NCBI RefSeq assembly: GCF_018320785.1
Contig: NC_054865.1
Location: 41,357,398-41,421,397 of the forward strand
Reading direction: 5' to 3'
DNA from: Cheilinus undulatus
Lineage: Eukaryota > Chordata > Actinopteri > Labriformes > Labridae
Length of the DNA stretch: 64,000 nucleotides
Shown here piece by piece: positions 1-10,517 of the stretch. The translations under genes were made by a program, and so were the position numbers. The notes beneath the pieces are model-generated. The model had not been told where the DNA came from. It searched no databases and was given only the letters and a program-made list of their open reading frames with translations. Within the stretch, counting starts at the first letter, position 1. Every line of letters starts with the position of its first letter.

Positions 1-1022
1 TGTTAAATATGAGTCTCATTTATTCTGTTACAGAGCTCTAAACACTTTTACCCTGAATCCCTGTTAACAGGCATAACATTTTTCAAGCGGTGGATGCCTG
101 ACTGGAGTTTTACAAATGACAGCTCACTTGACTGCAGTGTGTCGCAGCATTATTCCTCCTTACTCCAACCCAATGAAGACCATGTACACTTATCATTCAG
201 CATAACATTAAACATCTAAAGAGCTAAATATTAGTTAAGGAGCCAGGGAAAAGAGAGGGTGAATTTTTGCCCCAAATTTAGCAGGTAGAAAGTATATCCC
301 TGGCATTTAGCTAAAACTTTACATCTCCATTGTTCATGATTTTTTCCCCATAAATCAGTCCTATTGGTCTTTACATCTGTCAGTGGGTTGTTTCAAATAT
401 CAAACCCATGAAAAAGATGATGACAATGGCCATTCTGTATGTAATAATTTGAAAAATACAACTATTTTTTCCTTAATGCTTAGTCCCAGATTTTTCTGTG
501 TGGGAAAGTGCGCTAACCTTGCAAAGCAGATGGACACGCCCGTTTCTTTGTTTTTCACTGGTGAATCCATCTTGCAAAGCTCCCATCTGAACCATTTGGG
601 CCCGGTTAGAAAGTGACAGGACCAATCAGCGACGAGGGGCAGTACTTTCAGGCACAGCAGAGTCATGAGGTAAACAAGCAGCAGCAAGAGCTGGTGCAAT
701 TATGGAGGAGGAGCTTAGCCATGGATGCTGCTAAAGCGCCAGTTTTATCAGGACTTGATGACATTTCTTTGTTAAAAAAGAACAAAGAACAGCAGAGTTT
801 CTTTTCAAAAACACCAAAAGTGGAGTACTTATATGTCTATTGTCGCCATGTTATTCCTCAGTAGCTGCGCACGCGCAGCTCGATAGCAGCTACGTCATGT
901 TTTGTTGCTCTGATTGGCCTGTAGAGACGTGACAGACAGAACGTTCATTCAATAAAACTCGAAGTTTTTGTCAAATCCTCTGCCTTTTCCCAAACGTTTC
1001 CTATTGAAGCTTTCCCAGATGG
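1..1022. other. Gene-free stretch; short unassigned ORF at 613-864
   Basis: I see no splice-supported gene here. A 83-codon open frame at 613-864 (+) starts after an in-frame region rich in Gln and has an internal Met at 721 followed by a Ser/Lys-rich tail; it has no domain I recognise. The stretch after it (865-950) contains a GC-rich imperfect palindrome (GCTGCGCACGCGCAGC at about 867-882) and an ATTGGC CCAAT-type box near 912, so it could be the promoter of an old multicopy element. This is weak evidence and I would not annotate a gene. Confidence 0.3.
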
Positions 1023-1545
1023 ATGTGTGAAACAAATCCAGCTGGCATGTCAGGTTACAAGTGCGCCAGGTGCCTGGAAAAGTGCAGCCATTCCCGTTCT
1101 CTTGAGCACATCAGACACATGGTCCTGCCAACGAAACCCAGAAATGCACTGAAGAGAAGCTGTCACAAGAGTCCAGCTGGCCCTTCTGGTTATCAGTCAG
1201 TGTCCAGGCCTCACAAGAGTAGTAAGACCACGAGGACCAAGGAAGGAAAGACTCTGGCTTTCATCAGCATGCTCAGAACCGGGAACACAACACTGTCTTG
1301 CTCCATCCAAGTCTGCAGTAAATCTCAGCCTTGCAGTTAGTGGATCAGTGAACTACACTGCCAAGGTAGGTGAGCTGTTCCACAACATCCACACTCAACA
1401 TTCAGACACAGATTACTGTCTCCCTCTGCAAAGATCACAGCATCATCAGCAAAGTCCGGATCAGTGATCTGGCTAAAGGACACTCCAGAGTTCACTGCCC
1501 CTGTTACCCACCCCATCATCCAGTCCATACAGGTACCAAAGAATG
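1023..1545 (-). mobile_element. Non-LTR retrotransposon (LINE) fragment, 3' part of the reverse transcriptase
   Basis: On the minus strand an open stretch at 1337-1528 encodes a peptide with the reverse-transcriptase active-site block DPDFADDAVIFAE (FADD at about 1453-1442), the fish LINE version of the YADD motif. About 200 bp further along the same strand (around 1240-1200) a second frame reads VLLLLLYS-CEAWT-like, the C-terminal block that follows the RT domain in many LINEs. The order RT then C-terminal block fits one element in minus orientation. Frames are broken by shifts and stops, so it is dead. A related fragment lies at about 20040-20290 on the other strand. The clade cannot be fixed from the sequence alone. 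Confidence 0.7.
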
Positions 1546-3747
1546 TAGGGGGCTAAAACAACTATCAAAGAAAAGAGAAAGGGCTGTACATCAAACAGAA
1601 AACACCAGAGATACAAAGAAAATTTGCTGCGAACACAAGGAATGATGAACTGACACAGAAGGGCAGGAGCACACGGACTAAATACACACAAGGATAATAA
1701 GGCACAAAATAACACAGGAAGCACTAAAGCTAAACTTTGAAATACTATTAAGAAACACACAAGGAAAACAGGAACACACAGAGGGTTTAATGACAAAATC
1801 GTATGAGGAAACACTCTGGCTAAATGTGAGAATGTATTACAAAAACACACCCAACAAAGGAAACACAAGGAACCAAAATCAAAATTGTGTTCATGTTCTT
1901 ACCGAATCAGCACTAGATCCAGATCCAATCCAGGGTCAAACAGTTTCAAAAAATGTGCAAACTTTTTAGATTTTTTCATCAAATAAGACATCCTTGGATA
2001 GTATTTTACTTGCAAAGCCTGATAAGGAGATCAAATCGGAGCGTGCATTGGTACTGGGCAGTATTTGCAGCTTCGGTAACATGAACACTCGTCGTCTCAC
2101 ACAATGATGCAGGCTGTGGAAACCCACCAGTAAGCTGGAATATTTTGGACAGACCAAGCAAGGGTGGCATGTTTTAATGTGACCTATTAAATCTGATATC
2201 CAACTCGGGATTCCATATTCCTTCCTCTTATTTCCTGTCTTTTTGCCCGTGTGACTGATATGAGCTGTCCAGCTTTAACCTAGGAGCTGGATTAAGGAGG
2301 AACATAGAGGTAGTTATAAAAGGTGATGGCAATGAAACAGCATTGTCAAGACAAACAAATAGTCGACAACTGTTCATCCCCAGTGAAATGCAGTTTATCT
2401 TCCAACAGTCTCTTATAACAAATAACCTTTCACTGAGGGACAGATGCTGCCTGTCATGGAGCTTTAAAACTCTTATCTTTGATCCAAACAGGGCTGCACA
2501 TCAACACAATGACCTCATGCCGCACACTCGCCATGAACTCATCGAAACGTCCCGAGGTGCTGGATGGAGTTCAAGTTTTGGGATGTTAAGTGGATTTAGA
2601 TTGACGGCACTTTAAACTGGATGGCGATACTTCACAGTATAAGGCTGTTAAAGGTAATCGGGGGTCTTTCTGAGGTTACTGTTACAGATACCACCTTCTT
2701 CTCTTGGGCTGGTGATGCAGGAGGACGGCATGCCAGCCTGATCCTGTTACATCCTGTCTCTGTAGAAGCGATTGAGGCCACTGCAGGGAGTGTAGGCAAA
2801 GTGACTGCAAAATGGACACAATCCAGACTACCAAAGTGATATAAACACAGACTTTGTTGTGATAAGACCTGGTTTCATCCCCTGTTAGTTTGATTAATAT
2901 TTTCAAACATGCAGGAGAAGTGGCACCATCTGAAATGAATAAGGATGACTTCTGCAGGATTTGAAATTTTGAACTCTTTGTTTAAGGGATCAAGTAAAAG
3001 ACTCTCTGTTAAGATGCTTTAGGGTCACTTTAAGCCAAACTAATATGTTTGGGTCTGTTTCCAGAAGGGTTTTTTCCTCTTTCTGTTTGTGTCCGTGGCT
3101 GTTTGTAAACTCAAAAAAACTGCAGTGCAAGGTGCAGGGCTAGTTTCAACTCACAATGCAAATCTGTCAAAGCTTTTTATCAATGAAGATTGAGTATATG
3201 TGTTGATTCATTATCGGCATGATTTAGTCTTCATATTACATCAATTCAGATTTAATCCAGTGTAAGATTACAGACCTTGGAAGCTTGTCCACTAGCGAAT
3301 CTGGAGGCAGAGATCTGTTGGTAGCTGTTGGTATCATTACATTCCAGTCGTTCTCATTTTACTCTTGGCTCAATCACCGAGCCTTCTTCCTGCGTTGTGT
3401 GTGTCTGAAAGTATCCCCGTGTCCTGTGTTTATTTCTCCAGGGCACGGCTCTAAAAATACCCTCATGTCCTTGTGATGATGGTGGTGGGTGTGTCCAACA
3501 GGATGCTGAGTCCCTATAACATTGCTCTGAGATCTCCAGATGCAATGTGAGCGCTCCTGAGGTCTTCACCTGCAGACCAAAGCAGCAGCAGGTAGGTCAG
3601 GTGTCACATTCAGGGGATTTGTTCAATAATACTGAACCAGCAATGTCATAATGAAATCAGTAATAACAACAGTTCAAAAAATGTTGCATTGAATAAAAAA
3701 GAAAGTTGAAGTTTGGCCTGTTTAAAAGACTTCCTGTCTTTTCCCAG
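1546..3747. other. Non-coding stretch upstream of the methyltransferase gene
   Basis: Only short chance ORFs are present, none with splice sites linking them into a gene. A 5' untranslated exon of the downstream methyltransferase gene should lie here or further left, because the first coding exon appears to begin at a 3' splice site (polypyrimidine tract then CAG at 3745-3747); I could not locate its 5' exon with confidence. Confidence 0.4.
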
Positions 3748-3760
3748 TATACAGGCATAT

Positions 3761-6552
3761 ATGGCTACTTTGTCCTCAGATTTTGTGGAGGATATCAGCA
3801 AAGATGAATGCAAAGAGGATGAATTGGAGGAGGAAGAGGAAATAGAAGTTAGTGATGAAGAAAAAGAAGAGGCTGAGGGTAAGACAAATGAGGGCTGTGA
3901 GGTGAGGGTCTACATGCTCATTTAATCCACAGAGATCTGAGCGTCTGTGTCTTGTATTGTTCAGATAAATCAGTCATTCAGCAGCAGAAGAAACCAGCCT
4001 GGGCTCCATGTTTCTTCTTCAGAACAGACAGAGAGGTGTACTCCTATGTTGGGCAGGAGATCATCATTGAAGAGGGTCTTGACTCCTATGCCGGCATGAT
4101 ATGGCCAGCTGTGAGTAGAGCCTTTAATTGAAATTCTATAACCTCATTTACTGCTATATTATAAACAGTACTGTTACGTGAATGACACCAGTCAGTGCTG
4201 TAATTTCTGGGATAACTAATGATACAAAAGGCCTGTCACAGTTTAGACGTACAATGCCTCTAAAAAGTACTCTTGGATGTTTGAATTTTTATTGATTTAT
4301 AAATTAATCATTGTCAATATCAGAGGCTTTTTGACAAAAAACACCTTTTTAAAGTCAGTGTGAAAACTAATTTCTACAAAGTAATGTCAGTTAAATAAAG
4401 ATATATAAAATAAGTGACTGTGTAAATATTCCCCCCCTTCAAGTTAGTATTTAGTAGACGCACCTTTGGCTGCAATCACAGCATTGAGTCTGTGTGGATA
4501 GGTCTCAATCAGGCTTGCACATCTGGACACTGCAATTTTACTCCATTCTTCTTTGCAAAACTGCTCATGTCAGGTTTCATGGAGATCGGGCGTGAACAGC
4601 TCTTTTCAAATCCAGCCACAAATTCTCTATTGGATTGAGGTCTGTGCTTTGACTCAGCCTCTCCAGAGCATTCACCATTCGGACCATTGTCTTACTGGAA
4701 ATAAATCTTCTCCCAAGCAGTGGTTCTCTTGCAAAGTGAATAAGGTTGTCCTCCAGGATTTTTCTATATTGTGCCGCATTCATTCTACCCTCTACCTTTA
4801 CAAGCCTTCTGGGGCTCGCTACCAAGAAGCATCCCAACAGCATGTTTCCCCTGCACCACTATGCAGCCTGGGGCTGCACAGTGGTGCAGGGGTTAGCACA
4901 GCAAGAAGGTTCCTGGTTCAAATGCCAGTCTGGGCCTTTCTGTGCAGGGTTTGTATGTTCTCTCTGTGCATGCGTGGGTTCTCTCCAGGCACTCTGGCTT
5001 CCTCCCACAGACCTAAAACATGCTTGATTAGGTTAACTGTTGACTCTAAGTTGCCCGTAGATGTGATAGAGAGGGTACCTGGTTGTATGTCTCTGTATGT
5101 CAGCCATGCGGTTGATTGGTGACCAGTCCATGATGTACCCCACCTTCTGCCCAATGATAGCTGGGATAGGCTCCAGCTCGCTGCGACCCCGCATAAGATA
5201 AGCAATGTAGAAAATGATGGATGGATGGATGCTAGAGCTTCCTCCTCTTACATTCTCCAAACCAAGCTTTGAAAACATGTTAATGAATCTATATTTAACT
5301 CTTTGTTTCCTGATATTTGTCATTGTTTCTCCTCAGGCTCTGGCTCTCTGTCATTACCTGGACACTCATCGTCAACAGATCAGCATGGTTGGCAAGGCAG
5401 TCCTGGAGATTGGGGCAGGAACCGGCCTTGTGTCTATTGTAGCAACACTCCTCGGTAAGATGTGCAAATTTAACCCCCATTGCCTTCGGGACAAAACAGA
5501 GTTTGTGTTAAAAAAAGAAATGAAGAATAGGTTTATGCAAAGGACATGTTTCAGTCAGTTAAAAAAAAGTGATGGGTGTTTGAAAAAGAGCAAAAAGAGA
5601 GAAGCTAGTACTAGACATTAGACATATCTTGCATTAGCCACTGGTTTCAAATTGTCATTCTTCTGAGTGTTTATGATGGGATCAGTTGTAGTTCTAGATT
5701 TCATATAGGCTTTTGATTTCAAGAATCTTTCTGTAGGCTGGAAGAAAGATGATTTCTCTCACTGTCTCAGGTGCCTGGGTGACAGCCACAGACCTCCCAG
5801 AGGTCCTGAACAACCTGAGAGTGAACCTGAACAGGAACACCAGGGGACGCTGCAGATACACACCTCAGGTGGCAGTTCTACCTTGGGGCTACAACCTGGA
5901 GGACACCTATCCTACATCTGTGTATCGCTACGACTACGTCCTGGCCGCTGATGTGGTCTACCACCACGACTTCCTGGACGAGCTCTTGGCCACCATGAAG
6001 CATTTCTGCAGACCAGGAACCACGCTGATCTGGGCCAACAAGGTCAGGTTTGAGACTGATCTGACCTTCACAGAGAACTTTAAAAAGGCTTTTAATACCA
6101 CACTGCTGCTAGAGGACGGAGAGATGAAGATCTTCATGGCGACATGCAGAGAAGAAGGGGAAAAGGGGGTTGATATGACTGAAATCCAAGATCTGGTGAG
6201 AGAGACAGAGGAAGAGGATGGCAGAGAGAATGAAGAAGATGAAGAGGAGGCAGAACCTCAAGGAGTAAACACAGAGGAATGGAAAGAAAAAGAAAATGAT
6301 GTACATGAAATCCCAATGCCAGAAAAAGAACATAATGAAGAAGAAAAAATCCTGTATGACTTGGAAGAAAAAGAACAAAAGGAGGCAGAAAAAGAAGACG
6401 AAGAAGAAACAGATGAAGAGGATAAAACGAAGGACGATGGGTCAAGTTGTAGCTCAGCAAACAATGAACATCTGTCAGGTGAGTCAGCTTCATCATCTTT
6501 AAAAGGCATGCTAGACATCTCTGTCATCACATCCCTTCTGTTGAAGTCATAA
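3761..6552 (+). CDS. mettl21c: METTL21C-type protein-lysine methyltransferase, first tandem copy
   Basis: Seven-beta-strand SAM-dependent methyltransferase of the METTL21 group; family members trimethylate lysines of chaperones and translation factors (human METTL21C has been linked to alanyl-tRNA synthetase). Coding exons: 3761-3878, 3965-4110, 5337-5454, 5771-6552 (or to 6478 if spliced on). All junctions are GT-AG and keep phase. Residues 1-39 are acidic; the KPAW block and GMIWPA follow; motif I is LEIGAGTGL (about 111-119), ATDLP follows at 133-137, and the family DVVYHHDF block begins at D188. After about residue 250 an unusual Glu/Lys-rich tail of over 100 residues runs to the end. I chose ATG 3761, not 3713, because TTTTCCCAG just before it looks like a splice acceptor. 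A strong donor (CAG|GTGAGT) at 6478/6479 lies 74 bases before the TAA, in the right phase to splice into the next copy at 8521. Confidence 0.88.
4247..4868 (-). mobile_element. Relic of a Tc1/mariner-like DNA transposon
   Basis: On the minus strand 4843-4577 encodes a peptide with GRMNAAQYRKILEDN, LGRRF and, at its end, STDLNPIENLWLDLKRAV, the last catalytic block of Tc1-type DDE transposases. The middle of the enzyme is missing and the frame is short (88 codons), so this is a deleted, inactive copy. The flanking sequence from about 4247 (CCTCTAAAAAGTACTC) belongs to the same or a nested element. It sits inside intron 2 of the first methyltransferase copy. Confidence 0.7.
4869..5232 (+). mobile_element. 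SINE-like interspersed repeat with (GGAT)n tail
   Basis: A retroposon-like unit beginning GGGGCTGCACAGTGGTGCAG (an A-box-like head), with a B-box-like GGTTCAAATGCC near 4914, a conserved body (CAGGGTTTGTATGTTCTC, GTTGCCCGTAGATGTG, AGCTGGGATAGGCTCCAG) and a (GATG)n tail at 5214-5231. I recognise the body as a very common interspersed repeat of teleost genomes. It lies in intron 2 of the first methyltransferase copy, directly after the transposon relic. Confidence 0.7.
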
Positions 6553-6604
6553 AACTAACAGCTATGTGTAGCTGTCAGTAGGCCACCCTTAAGGGGGATT
6601 AAAG

Positions 6605-7727
6605 GGAGAGCTTTCTGTGGCCCAGCCAACTGGGGGGCCCATCGAGGTCAGGAAAAACATTTCCCATTGTAAAGTTAAGCTATAATAATGATATTTTATT
6701 TTTTGACCAGAGTAAAAAACACTCTTATCCTAGGAACAACATTTTTATTTTCATATTTATGTCATAGCTTCCTTAAAAATGTAAACCCCTTTTCTTCAAA
6801 CACATTTAAAGTGGGTTTAAAGTGTTAAAATTGGTTAAAAGTGGCATAAACAGGCAGAAAAAGTAGTGAAAACAGGTTACAAGGGGCAAAAAATGGGCAT
6901 AAAAAAGTGAAATGCATTTGAAATGGGCAAAAAAGGGCAATAAAAATCAGTAAAAGGGAGTTAAAAGCGGTAAAATGGATGCAACACCAGGAAAAAATGA
7001 CAAAAATGGCTTAGAAGTGGTAAAAATGTGCAGAAAAGGTGGTGAAATAGGATTTAAAAGTAGGGAAATGGGTTTAAAGAAGCAAAAATAGGTTAACAGG
7101 GGAAAAAGAGACAAAAAGTGGCACAATGTGTTAAAAGTAACACATACAGGCAGGAAAAGTGGTGAAAAGGGGTTACAAGTGGCAAAAAGGGTTAACAGAG
7201 GCAAAAATTGGCAGAAAAGTTGATGACGTGACTAAAAACTGGGGAAAAAGGGTTAAAAGAAGCAGCAATGGGGTCAAACGTGGCAAAAAGGGGTAATAGA
7301 GGCAAAAATGTTTAGAACGTTATGAAAAATATGAAGAAAAAGTTGTGAAGAGCTTTTTAAAAAGTGGCAAAAACTGGTTAAACAGCAAAAATGGGTTGAA
7401 ATATGGCAAAAATGTTTTTAAAAATGAGGCAAAAATAGATAAAAAGTGTACAAAATTGATGAAAATGGCAAATATTATTTATGAAATAAACAGAAAAAGA
7501 AGTTAAATGGGTCAATAAGTGGCACTTAAAAATAATTTCAGCATCACAACCCAATAATAGCTTGACACAATTTTACGCTCTTAAATGAAGTAACTGTTAG
7601 CCAGGACGCTAGCACCAATGCTACTAATCCAACACACATGCACTGATAAAATCAATAAATCACAACTATGGAGGGCCCACTCTGGGATTTTCTGGGGCCC
7701 AGCCAACTCTGTGGGCAGGCCTGACAG
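6605..7727 (+). repeat. Repeat element with GGCAAAAA core, copy 1
   Basis: The left end reads GAGAGCTTTCTGTGGCCCAG and the right end TCTGGGGCCCAGCCAACT then GTGGGCAGGCCTG. Between them, from about 6830 to 7540, runs a degenerate array of units such as GGCAAAAATGG, GTTAAAAGTGG and GGTAAAA with no fixed period. The same ends and core recur at 31824-32590, 45311-47153 and, inverted, 57084-57320. The right 180 bp (tgttagcc...caataaatcacaact) is also shared with the 45-47 kb copy. No coding capacity is seen. It lies in the intron between the two methyltransferase copies if they are spliced together. The superfamily is not determined. Confidence 0.75.
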
Positions 7728-8520
7728 TCACAATAATTGACAGCAGAAAGTGCACACACTGGACTTCCTTAAGGTCCCTATTATACAATATTATTAGTTA
7801 GATAAGATAAATCTGTCGGTTCATTGATCATCTACATTTTCAGTCACCTCCACATCTTCAAACTTAAAAGACATCATATTTGTACTTGGATGCTACATTA
7901 AAATGTTACCAGCCAATCAGAGATGTTCAGCAGAGCAAGAGCAAACCCCAAAGTTTCTGTTCTGCTGAGAACTTTATAATATAAAAAGCCTTACATTGGG
8001 GATAAAGTTATATTTCTCAAGCTAAATTTTGATCCCGATAGTAGTTAAAAGACATTTAGGTCTTATTCCCTATGGAAAAGCTTGCAGGAAAAAGTCACAG
8101 ATCATCTGATGAAGTAGGGATCTCATACGCAGCTGATTTCATGGTGCATGGGTAAAAGAAACCACATAAAAACAGAAACTATATTAGGACATAACAGTAT
8201 CTATATCTACTTTCAGTCTCTCTCTGTTATTTTGTGTGGCTATGCACTCTTAAGTGAAAAAGCTTCTTTAGGGCTTTCATATATCTGGCAAGAGAAGAGG
8301 CAAGAATTTGAGATGTGAGCCACTTCGAGCTGATTTAAGAGAAGTGAAGCCAAAATGTGGTGAAGCCAGATTTTCCAACCAGATAGCTAGTTTACCCGCT
8401 TCCTAGTGTAGAGTGTCTGAACTAGTGAGGGCATGAGGCTGAGACTCCTTTTTTAAAGAGAGGACTAAAATATATTGGTTTCTCTCTATTATATTGTATT
8501 ATATGTTGCTATCTCCATAG

Positions 8521-9357
8521 AAGAAACACACATGAAACAAACAGCAGTGCAGCAGGACACCAAACCAGCCTGGGTCCCCAGCATCATCAGCAAATTTGGT
8601 AGGGATATCTACCATTATGTGGGGGAGGACATCGTCATTCAGGAGTCCATAGACTCTTATGGAGCAGTGATGTGGCCAGCTGTGAGTTCCTCTGAAAACT
8701 GTAAAAATACAATTTCTGGTAACAGGTGAGCATTTTAAAGAGGTATAACCTTTCTCCCTGCAGGCGTTGGCTCTGTGCTCCTTTCTGGAAAACAACAGGG
8801 AGAGGGTGAACCTGAAGGGGAAGGAGGTGCTGGAGCTGGGAGCAGGAACAGGACTGGTGACCATTGTGGCCAGTCTGCTGGGTGAGCAGTCTTACCTATA
8901 AATAAGACATGTAGGAACGCAAATTGACACAAAGTTAGTATAGTTTGAACGTCCTGCTTGTGCATCCACAGGAGCTTCAGTCACTGCTACAGACTTACCT
9001 GACGTGTTGGGCAACCTGCGGTCTAATGTGATGAGGAACACCAGGGGGCGCTGCAGATACACACCTCAGGTGGAGGTTCTCTCCTGGGGCTACAACCTGA
9101 AGCATACCCACCCTACATCTGTGTATCACTACGACTACATCCTGGCCGCTGATGTGGTCTACCACCACGACTTCCTAGGTGAGCTCTTGGCCACCATGAA
9201 GCATTTCTGCAGACCAGGAACCACGCTGATCTGGGCCAACAAGGTCAGGTTTGAGGCTGATCTGACCTTCACAGAGAACTTTAAAAAGGCTTTTAATACC
9301 ACACTGCTGCTAGAGGACGGAGAGATGAAGATCTTCATGGCAACTTATAGAGAGTGA
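8521..9357 (+). CDS. mettl21c: METTL21C-type protein-lysine methyltransferase, second tandem copy (possibly C-terminal half of a fused protein)
   Basis: Exons 8521-8681, 8764-8881 and 8972-9357 (TGA 9355-9357) match exons 2, 3 and 4 of the first copy in position and phase. The peptide has KPAW, SYGAVMWPA, motif I LELGAGTGL, ATDLP and DVVYHHDF, so all core methyltransferase motifs are kept, and it ends at IFMATYRE without the acidic tail. No first exon of its own is visible: the first exon opens at a splice acceptor (CTCCATAG, 8520) in phase 1, exactly the phase left by the donor at 6478 of the first copy. Joined, the gene gives a 584-residue protein with two methyltransferase domains and an acidic linker (about 251-363). 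If transcribed alone, translation could begin at ATG 8532. A poly(A) signal lies at 9789. Confidence 0.85.
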
Positions 9358-9788
9358 GAGACGAGAAGACATGAATAGACTCAAGATCTCAGCTATGTTA
9401 AAGAGGTATACTGCACTACTGCTACTTTAAATAGAGTTTCAATTTCACTTATACTAACCCCTTACAGTGAATTTTTGAAATGTGAATCTAAGGGTTAAAC
9501 TAGGACCCTAAGAGACCAGAAAAGCTTAATTTTAGATAAGCGATTTATTATTATTATTATTCTACATTATGTTATTATTATCAAATCTGTTCAATTTTCT
9601 CCTCTAGACCACTGTATGTTCTTATTCAGAGTTACTTTAGCCTCATAGACAGGGTAATATTTAGTCACAAAAATAGTGCTCAAGTTTCAAGCTCCTGTGA
9701 ATAATATTTGGTTTCTGTTGATTTTGGTGCACTCTCCCCTTTGGCATAGCAGCACATCTTACTTCTTCACTGACCTTTTTTCCTTTAT

Positions 9789-9794
9789 AATAAA
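9789..9794 (+). terminator. Candidate poly(A) signal of the tandem methyltransferase gene
   Basis: AATAAA about 430 bp after the stop codon of the second copy, followed by an (AT)n run. It is the first canonical hexamer I noticed after the stop. Confidence 0.4.
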
Positions 9795-10002
9795 AATATA
9801 TATATATATATTTAATATTATTCTTACATTAGATATTTCCAGCAGTTTTAAAAGCATGAAAAACCCATGACCCCTGTAACAGTGTGACCCCACTTGACAT
9901 TTCCAAGCAATGTAGGGAAGCGCTTCTAGGCTTGGCCCACCTCAGCTGCTCACTTGTTATTGTTTGTTTTTTCAACAAAAAGAGTTAAAAGGGTTTTTTT
10001 TC

Positions 10003-10195
10003 TGGGGAACAGATGGCGTACCGGTTTGGGTGCTGTCCCATGTATGGAGGCTGGTCTTCCAGGTTGGCAGGGCAGGTTCAAATCAGAGCTCTATTGCTGC
10101 ATGTCATTCCTCATGCTATCTCCCTGATTTCCTACACTAGCCACTGTCTTGACCTCTCCAAATAAAGGCAAAACCCCCAAAATAATATCTTAAAA
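10003..10195 (+). mobile_element. tRNA-derived SINE, family A copy 1
   Basis: The head (CAGATGGCGTACCGG), a B-box-like GGTTCAAATC at about 10076-10085, the body GCATGTCATTCC and the tail CCAAATAAAGGCAAAA recur with modest divergence at 45835, 54745 and 60747. The shared order of boxes and the A-rich end fit a tRNA-derived SINE. Confidence 0.6.
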
Positions 10196-10381
10196 AAATA
10201 AATGTTAAAATATGTAGCCATAGTGTCTGACATTGAATCGCTTCATGCTAACTTTAAACAGTCAAATGTGTCAGTTATTATAAATATTCATAGTGAATTG
10301 GAAGAAAGAGGGTTGTTTCTTTAGTGTGTCGTGAATCATCTTATTTGAGGCCCACCCCTCTGCATTTGCTCGCCAAGCTCC

Positions 10382-10447
10382 TGAAGCATTTCTGCAGACC
10401 AGGAACCACACTGATCTGGGCCAACAAGGTCAGGTTTCAGACTGTTT
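10382..10447 (+). pseudogene. Stray fragment of methyltransferase exon 4
   Basis: About 57 bases, from TGAAGCATTTCTGCAGACC to AAGGTCAGGTTT, match exon 4 of both methyltransferase copies (for example 5996-6051) with a single clear difference (CCACA for CCACG), then similarity is lost within ten bases. No other exon is present, and the surrounding open frame has no splice sites linking it to a gene. This is a third, tiny duplicated piece of the exon, about 1 kb after the intact second copy. Confidence 0.75.
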
Positions 10448-10517
10448 GCTTTCAGTCTGTTTCATCACCAGCTAAAATCTCCTCACAGGAGCTTTGGTAC
10501 ATCATTTTGTCTCAATA

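Noticed and set aside
3713-3760. Upstream ATG at 3713 as the start of the first methyltransferase
   Set aside because: The codons 3713-3747 include a polypyrimidine tract ending in CAG that looks like a splice acceptor, and the encoded residues do not resemble the family; ATG 3761 is the better start.
6109-6530. Antisense ORFs rich in Phe, Ser and Leu opposite the acidic linker
   Set aside because: They are mirror frames of GAA/GAG repeats, without splice or family support.
6947-7204. Minus-strand ORF in the GGCAAAAA array
   Set aside because: Produced by the T-rich repeat words; no start context or family similarity.
6830-7540. GGCAAAAA array considered as a CRISPR-like or satellite array
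   Set aside because: The units differ in length and sequence, there is no constant repeat-spacer period, and the genome is eukaryotic.
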